Below the pieces are notes generated by a model. It was not told where the DNA came from and searched no databases. It saw nothing but the letters and a program-made list of their open reading frames with translations. This document shows, in pieces, positions 58,808 through 64,000 of a stretch of DNA of 64,000 nucleotides (within the stretch, counting starts at the first letter, position 1; the number at the start of each line of letters is the position of its first letter). Source of the DNA: Tisiphia sp964030975 (GTDB taxonomy: Bacteria; Pseudomonadota; Alphaproteobacteria; Rickettsiales; Rickettsiaceae); the NCBI RefSeq assembly GCF_964030975.1, contig NZ_CAXIQH010000001.1:1054001-1118000 (forward strand), in the 5' to 3' direction. Position numbers and translations under genes: made by a program.

Positions 58808-61084
58808 CTAGTTTTCTTTTGCCCATAAATCCATATTATATTGTTTACAATACTCAAACATAGATACAGTATTAGGGTGTTTTATCCCAAACTCCTTGAC
58901 TTGCGGTTTGCCAAAAAATTTATAACTAAATAAGTTTTTTGCTTTACATGCAGCTTTGGCTCCTTGATTATATAAGTAACTAACTTGAGCTACATTCTTA
59001 CGATTATCTCTATACAAATAATAATATATGGTATAAGCTTTATTATAGAATTTGATTGCTTCTTTTATATTATCTTGGGCAAATAGAACATCACCCTGTA
59101 CTACATAACTAGCAGCTAAAATTGGATCTTCCGAATAATCTGCCCCTTTGGGGTTCCTACGCTCATCTGCTAAAAATATGGATATAGCCTTGTTAACATG
59201 CTCTAAAGCTTGGTCTATCTTACCCAATCCTAATTCACTTCTTGCCATTTGACTATAAATACGACCTAATATTTCATGAACATCTTTTTGGGAGGATTCA
59301 CACAAATCATATAATTCTTTGACTTGAGTATATGCTTGTTGATATTCTTTAAGATGATTTAATATCTCTACTTTGATTACATAAATATCTATAAGAAATA
59401 GATCATCTATACTTAATCCATTTTTAGTATCTATTTCTATAGTTTTATTATTTTCTTCTAATGATTCACTATACTTTCCTTGTAGCAATAATAACTCTGT
59501 TTTAGCACTATGTATATAAGATAGGTCAGCTTTATCCATTAAACCTTCATTAAACATTTGTTCTACAATTTGAATGTTTTTTTCTGCTTCTTGAACCTGT
59601 CCTAATGGGATATTATACATTGCTAAAGAATAATATAAACTCCATAAAGATTCATAACCTTTTATCTTGTCTAATATTTCTTTTGCTCTTGTACAATAAT
59701 TTATTGCTACCCTATAATTAGAACAGTTAATTGCATAATTCCATGCTATTACATGTAAGCACATTGCATATGCATATTTTTCATCATTATTCATCGACCA
59801 TAAATTAAATTTACCAGTCCCATTTTGATCATTCTCATTGAACCAATTAATTAATTTCTCTACATTAAGGTAATCGACAGAATTCACATAGTGTATCATT
59901 AGCTGTGCATTCAATTGCAGAAGTTTATATATATTTGAATTATATTTTGCAGCATTCCTAGCAAGAATTTCAAAATTTTCAAGTATAGTTTTCGCTTTCC
60001 TAAAAAGTTGAGCTTTTACCGAGTTCTTTTTTGGCACAGACCCGACTAATTTAGTAACGATATCCTCTAAATAAGCTTTATTATTCTTATTACCATTAAT
60101 TTCAGCTGTTTTCTGAGCAATAACATCATGCATCTCAAATATAGGGTTAGTTTCATTTGGATCAATGTTAGATATTAAGGAAAATTTAGATAATTGATAA
60201 ATATCATCGTTTATGGTACTTTGATCATCAGTAATACAACTTAGTAATTCTTTTGAAAAGCCTTGATTATTTATTAAGGCTATCTTATTTAGTAATCTTT
60301 TAGCACTTGGCTTTAATTCATTAATAGCTAATAAAATGTTCAATTTAATTTTATCTGATGATTGGTGAATTTTGTTCTTATATTCGGCTCTATCTAAACC
60401 TTGTACATTATTTAATAATTGTGCCCCTTGTACTATCAGGATAGGATAACCAGCAAATTCTTCACTCAAGAATTCTGCTGATTTTGGATCGTTATGTTCT
60501 AAAATATTGCTCGCAAGAGTAAAGATGTCACCTTTTTCAAATACAGTCATTTTAACTATGTTTGGTAATATTTCACTATCTTGGGAGCAAAATATAACAT
60601 GTCCGTTATGTTCCCAATCAACAAACTCCTGAACTTTCTTATTTTTACTTACCTTTAGATTATCAAACACCAGCAACCATTTATCTTGACTAGAGAAATG
60701 GTTCATTATTTCTTTTCGTACTAACATTATATCTTCTGATATTAAATTAGATTTAGAAGTAGCATTAATAGCCTTTGCTAGTTTTAACAATTCTGCATTA
60801 ATATCTAAATTACAATCAATAAACCAAATAAGTTTATAATTATTTTGATTCTCATAAGAATACGTTCTAGTAAGTTGGGTTTTCCCCATGCCACTGGTTC
60901 CTATAATACTTGCTTGTCGATATTTAATTAAATTATTTTTGAGCAGATTTAGTTGTTTGACATGATCGACAAAATAAGTAACTGGTGTAACAAAATTAGA
61001 TATCTGGTTAGATGTTTGATCTTGGGCGAATGAATTAAGAGGCATTATTAATAATGTTATTAATAATATAAAATATTTATTCAT
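58808..61084 (-). CDS. Secreted NB-ARC-type NTPase with TPRs, copy 1
   Basis: The 758-aa protein has a Sec signal peptide (MNKYFILLITLL...NSFA, cleavage after about residue 20). The NTPase domain follows directly: 'GTSGMGKTQ' at 62-70 (Walker A), 'LIWFIDC', 'KWLLVFDN' at about 136-142 (Walker B) and 'VIFCSQDSE' (sensor-like), the NB-ARC/STAND order. From about residue 400 the rest is TPR-like helices ('QVQEAEKNIQIVEQM', 'NIKEAIKFYNKAYTIYY'). Export of such an NTPase from the cytoplasm is odd, since ATP is scarce in the periplasm; action in the host cell is a natural explanation. The tandem copy downstream suggests duplication. Confidence 0.85.
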   Translation of the reverse strand: MNKYFILLITLLIMPLNSFAQDQTSNQISNFVTPVTYFVDHVKQLNLLKNNLIKYRQASIIGTSGMGKTQLTRTYSYENQNNYKLIWFIDCNLDINAELLKLAKAINATSKSNLISEDIMLVRKEIMNHFSSQDKWLLVFDNLKVSKNKKVQEFVDWEHNGHVIFCSQDSEILPNIVKMTVFEKGDIFTLASNILEHNDPKSAEFLSEEFAGYPILIVQGAQLLNNVQGLDRAEYKNKIHQSSDKIKLNILLAINELKPSAKRLLNKIALINNQGFSKELLSCITDDQSTINDDIYQLSKFSLISNIDPNETNPIFEMHDVIAQKTAEINGNKNNKAYLEDIVTKLVGSVPKKNSVKAQLFRKAKTILENFEILARNAAKYNSNIYKLLQLNAQLMIHYVNSVDYLNVEKLINWFNENDQNGTGKFNLWSMNNDEKYAYAMCLHVIAWNYAINCSNYRVAINYCTRAKEILDKIKGYESLWSLYYSLAMYNIPLGQVQEAEKNIQIVEQMFNEGLMDKADLSYIHSAKTELLLLQGKYSESLEENNKTIEIDTKNGLSIDDLFLIDIYVIKVEILNHLKEYQQAYTQVKELYDLCESSQKDVHEILGRIYSQMARSELGLGKIDQALEHVNKAISIFLADERRNPKGADYSEDPILAASYVVQGDVLFAQDNIKEAIKFYNKAYTIYYYLYRDNRKNVAQVSYLYNQGAKAACKAKNLFSYKFFGKPQVKEFGIKHPNTVSMFEYCKQYNMDLWAKEN

Positions 61085-61376
61085 TTTTTTTGCTAGTTAA
61101 TGGTTTCAGAAAAGTTGCATTATTATCTTATCTTTGGTTTGTTCATTCATATTCCTTCTTATCTTAATTTATTTAACTATATTCCTTAACTATTGTCAAT
61201 TATTGATTTTATAGTAGTATATTCTTCTGCTTTAAAGAATTGGCTCCTGCAAATACTTGCGGGTCATTCGCGTGCGAAACAAAGCTTTATACGCCTAGCA
61301 CCTTTACTCCTTGTTTTACGTTCCAATTCTTCAAATCATTTGAGTATACTCTCAAATTTTAATCAATATACCTGAG
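61085..61376. repeat. Intergenic repeat between NB-ARC genes, copy 1
   Basis: These about 290 bp recur almost exactly at 63627-63919. They hold the AT-rich region upstream of the gene and an RPE-like block (ttctgctttaaagaattggctcctgcaa ... caaatcatttgagtata, 61225-61350). They are part of the tandem repeat unit. Confidence 0.85.
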
Positions 61377-63626
61377 TTATTTTTCTTTAGCCCATAAATC
61401 CATATTATATTGTTTACAATACTCAAACATAGATACAGTATTAGGGTGTTTTATCCCAAACTCCTTGACTTGCGGTTTGCCAAAAAATTTATAACTAAAT
61501 AAGTTTTTTGCTTTACATGCAGCTTTGGCTCCTTGATTATATAAGTAACTAACTTGAGCTACATTCTTACGATTATCTCTATATAAATAATAATATATGC
61601 TATAAGCTTTATTATAGGATTCTATTGCTGTTTTTATATTATCTTGGGCAAATAGAATATCACCTTGCACTACGTAGCTTATTGCTAGCTCTGGAACTTC
61701 CAAAAAATCCGCATCTTTGGAAGCCATACGCTCACAGGCCAAGAATATGGAGATAGTCTGGTTAATATGCTCTGAAGCTTGGTCTAGCATGCCTAATCCT
61801 AACTCACTTCTTGCCATTATACGATAGATTTCACCAAGTATTTCAGGAGTTTTGCAATGTTCACATAAATTATATAATTTCTTAGCTTGCTCATATGCTT
61901 TTTGGTATTCTTCAAGATAATTTAATATTTCTACTTTAAGTATATAAGGACTAACAAGAAACAGGTCATCAGGACTTAGCCCATTTTTAATGGATACTTC
62001 TATAGTTTTATTAATTTTCTCTAATGATTCAGTATATTTCCCTTGTACCAATAATAACTGTGCTTTAACAAAATATATATAGACTAGGTCGCTTTGATCT
62101 ATTAAACCTTCATTGAGCATTTGTTCCATCATTAGAATGTTTTTTTCTGCTTCTTGAACCTGTCCTAACACAATATTACATATTGCTAAATTATAAAACA
62201 AAGTCCACTTGTCAGATTCATAACCTTTGACATTCTCAAATATTTCTTGTGATCTTATAAAATATTTCATTGCCATTCTATAATCAGAGTAACTCCTATA
62301 ATAACTACCTATTATTTGCATATACTTTACATATATATATTTTTCATTATTATTCATTAACCATAACTTAAATTTTCCTTCCTGATCAACTTTATTAAAC
62401 CAGTCGATCTTCTTTTCTGCAATAGAAACATTAAGAGAATTAAAATATTGGGCCATTATTTGCAAATTAAGAGCCATAATTTTATATATATTTGCATTAT
62501 ATTTTTCTGAATTTCTTAAAATTATTTCAAGATTCTCTTGCATAGTTTTAGTATTTCTAAAAATATGAGCTTTTACTGGATTATGTGGTATATAATTCAT
62601 TAATTTAGTAATAATATCCTCTAAATAAGCTTTATTATTCCTGCTACCATTAATCTCAGCTATTTTCTGAGCAATAACATCGTGCATTTCCAAGATAGGG
62701 TTAGTGTCGTTAGAGTCAATATTAGATATTAAGGCAAATTTAGATAATTGATAAATATCATCGTTTATGGTACTTTGATCATCAGTAATAAAACTTAATA
62801 ATTCTTTTGAAAAACCTTGATTATTTATTAGGGCTATTTTATTTAATAAATTTCTTGCACTTGGCTTTAATTGATTGATAGCTAATATAATGTTCAATTT
62901 AATTCTGTCTGCTGATTGTTGGATTCTTTTCCTATATTCTTCTCTATCTAAACCTGGTACATTATTTAATAATTGTACTCCTTGTACTATCAGAATGGGG
63001 TAACCGGTAAACTCTTCACTCAAGAATTCTGCTGATTTTGGATCGTTATATTCTAAAATATTGTTAGCAAGAGTAATGGCGTCATTTTTTTCAAATGCAG
63101 TCATTTTAACTATGTTTGGTAATATTTCACTATCTTGGGAACAAAATATAATGTGTCCGTTATGTTCCCAATCAACAAATTCTTGAACTTTTTTATTTCC
63201 ACTTATCTTTAGATTATCAAATATTATTAACCATTTATCTTGACTTGATAAATAGCTCATTACTTCTTTTCGTATTAATTTTATATCTTCTGATATTAAA
63301 TTAGATTTAGAAGTAGCATTAATAGCTTTTGCTAGCTTTAGCAGTTCTTGGTTAATATCTAAATTACAGTCAATAAACCAAATAAGTTTATAATTATTTT
63401 GATTCTCATAAGAATATGTTCTAGTAAGTTGGGTTTTCCCTATGCCACTGGTGCCTATAATACTTGCTTGTCGATACTTAATTAAGTTGTTCTTAAGTAT
63501 ATTTAGTTGTTTGATATGATTAACAAAATAAGTAACTGGTGCAACAACATTAGATGTTTGATCTTGGGCGAATGAATTAAGAGGCATTATTAATAATGTT
63601 ATTAATAATATAAAATATTTATTCAT
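61377..63626 (-). CDS. Secreted NB-ARC-type NTPase with TPRs, copy 2
   Basis: The 749-aa paralogue has the same signal peptide and a P-loop 'GTSGIGKTQ'. A six-residue deletion follows the signal peptide (NQISNF missing). The NTPase domain is very close to copy 1. The TPR part from about 355 to 650 has clearly diverged ('NPVKAHIFRNTKTMQENLEI' against 'NSVKAQLFRKAKTILENFEI'). The last about 90 residues are again almost identical. This pattern suggests a conserved switch domain with a changing sensor, or local gene conversion at the ends. Confidence 0.85.
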   Translation of the reverse strand: MNKYFILLITLLIMPLNSFAQDQTSNVVAPVTYFVNHIKQLNILKNNLIKYRQASIIGTSGIGKTQLTRTYSYENQNNYKLIWFIDCNLDINQELLKLAKAINATSKSNLISEDIKLIRKEVMSYLSSQDKWLIIFDNLKISGNKKVQEFVDWEHNGHIIFCSQDSEILPNIVKMTAFEKNDAITLANNILEYNDPKSAEFLSEEFTGYPILIVQGVQLLNNVPGLDREEYRKRIQQSADRIKLNIILAINQLKPSARNLLNKIALINNQGFSKELLSFITDDQSTINDDIYQLSKFALISNIDSNDTNPILEMHDVIAQKIAEINGSRNNKAYLEDIITKLMNYIPHNPVKAHIFRNTKTMQENLEIILRNSEKYNANIYKIMALNLQIMAQYFNSLNVSIAEKKIDWFNKVDQEGKFKLWLMNNNEKYIYVKYMQIIGSYYRSYSDYRMAMKYFIRSQEIFENVKGYESDKWTLFYNLAICNIVLGQVQEAEKNILMMEQMLNEGLIDQSDLVYIYFVKAQLLLVQGKYTESLEKINKTIEVSIKNGLSPDDLFLVSPYILKVEILNYLEEYQKAYEQAKKLYNLCEHCKTPEILGEIYRIMARSELGLGMLDQASEHINQTISIFLACERMASKDADFLEVPELAISYVVQGDILFAQDNIKTAIESYNKAYSIYYYLYRDNRKNVAQVSYLYNQGAKAACKAKNLFSYKFFGKPQVKEFGIKHPNTVSMFEYCKQYNMDLWAKEK

Positions 63627-63919
63627 TTTTTTTGTTAGTTAATGGTTTCAGAAAAGTTGCATTATTATCTTATCTTTGGTTTGTTCATTCATATTCCTTC
63701 TTATCTTAATTTATTTAACTATATTCCTTAACTATTGTCAATTATTGATTTTATAGTAGTATATATCTTCTGCTTTAAAGAATTGGCTCCTGCAAATACT
63801 TGCGGGTCATTCGCGTGCGAAACAAAGCTTTATACGCCTAGCACCTTTACTCCTTGTTTTACGTTCCAATTCTTCAAATCATTTGAGTATACTCTCAAAT
63901 TTTAATCAATATACCTGAG
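63627..63919. repeat. Intergenic repeat between NB-ARC genes, copy 2
   Basis: This is the second copy of the 61085-61376 spacer, with only small differences such as 'tatatcttctgc' for 'tattcttctgc'. It separates copy 2 from the third gene copy. Confidence 0.85.
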
Positions 63920-64000
63920 TTATTTTTCTTTAGCCCATAAATCCATATTATATTGTTTACAATACTCAAACATAGATACAGTATTAGGGTGTTTTATTCC
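63920..64000 (-). CDS. Secreted NB-ARC/TPR protein, copy 3 (C-terminal end, runs off the window)
   Basis: The last 26 codons match copies 1 and 2 exactly at the protein level ('GIKHPNTVSMFEYCKQYNMDLWAKEK'). The tandem array therefore has at least three members and extends beyond the window. Confidence 0.9.
   Translation of the reverse strand, partial: GIKHPNTVSMFEYCKQYNMDLWAKEK

Overview
The window is low-GC and rich in insertion sequences, and it looks like a chromosome segment of an obligate intracellular alphaproteobacterium of the order Rickettsiales, most likely family Rickettsiaceae. The reasons are: 23S and 5S rRNA genes standing apart from 16S; palindromic repeats scattered between genes and, in two cases, inserted in frame inside genes (large terminase and addA), as Rickettsia palindromic elements are; a SpoT-type hydrolase, ProP-like MFS transporter, truncated histidine kinase, Dam methylase and tyrosine integrase of the kind carried on Rickettsiales amplified genetic elements (RAGE); and PD-(D/E)XK (Rpn-type) and IS630/IS256/IS982/IS1111 transposases. 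The genus cannot be fixed from the sequence alone.

Layout. 1-448 is the 3' end of argS. 515-1970 is an IS110/IS1111-type element with a long non-coding 3' end. 1970-2790 holds small non-coding repeats, including two MITEs. 2790-37860 is a podovirus-type prophage: a DnaA_N-like replication protein, small and large terminase, a coiled-coil membrane protein, T7-gp8-like portal, Bbp19-like protein, scaffold, major capsid protein, an adaptor-like protein, a giant tail protein, three internal virion (ejection) proteins, a coiled-coil fibre-like protein, a 3TM holin, a GH24 endolysin and a C-terminal remnant of a YqaJ-type recombinase. Cargo sits inside it: an Rpn nuclease, a Panacea-YoeB toxin-antitoxin pair and a large LRR-GTPase-TPR protein. 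The prophage is decaying through recent IS insertions. Removing IS630 from the tail gene, and IS256 from the LRR-GTPase-TPR gene, restores each reading frame exactly.

37960-45682 is a RAGE-like remnant: MFS transporter, SpoT hydrolase, IS630, LRR protein, histidine kinase, Dam and integrase. The LRR and kinase genes, and a dead gene start next to the integrase, share one hairpin leader and a similar N-terminal coding start.

46690-50011 is the 23S-5S rRNA unit with a near-consensus promoter. 50340-55400 is a field of nested non-coding elements. Within it a 627-nt group II intron without an ORF sits in the terminal repeat of a MITE, with exact EBS/IBS pairings, and TA-flanked MITEs are inserted in other MITEs. 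A VUT/YhhQ-type transporter, a frameshifted DUF6622 gene and a CDP-glycerol glycerophosphotransferase-like gene lie among them.

55534-64000 holds addA and a tandem array of at least three copies of a protein with a Sec signal peptide, an NB-ARC-type NTPase domain and TPRs, with near-identical ends and a diverged middle. This array, the LRR-GTPase-TPR prophage cargo, the ORF-less intron and the shared leader are the best candidates for undescribed biology.
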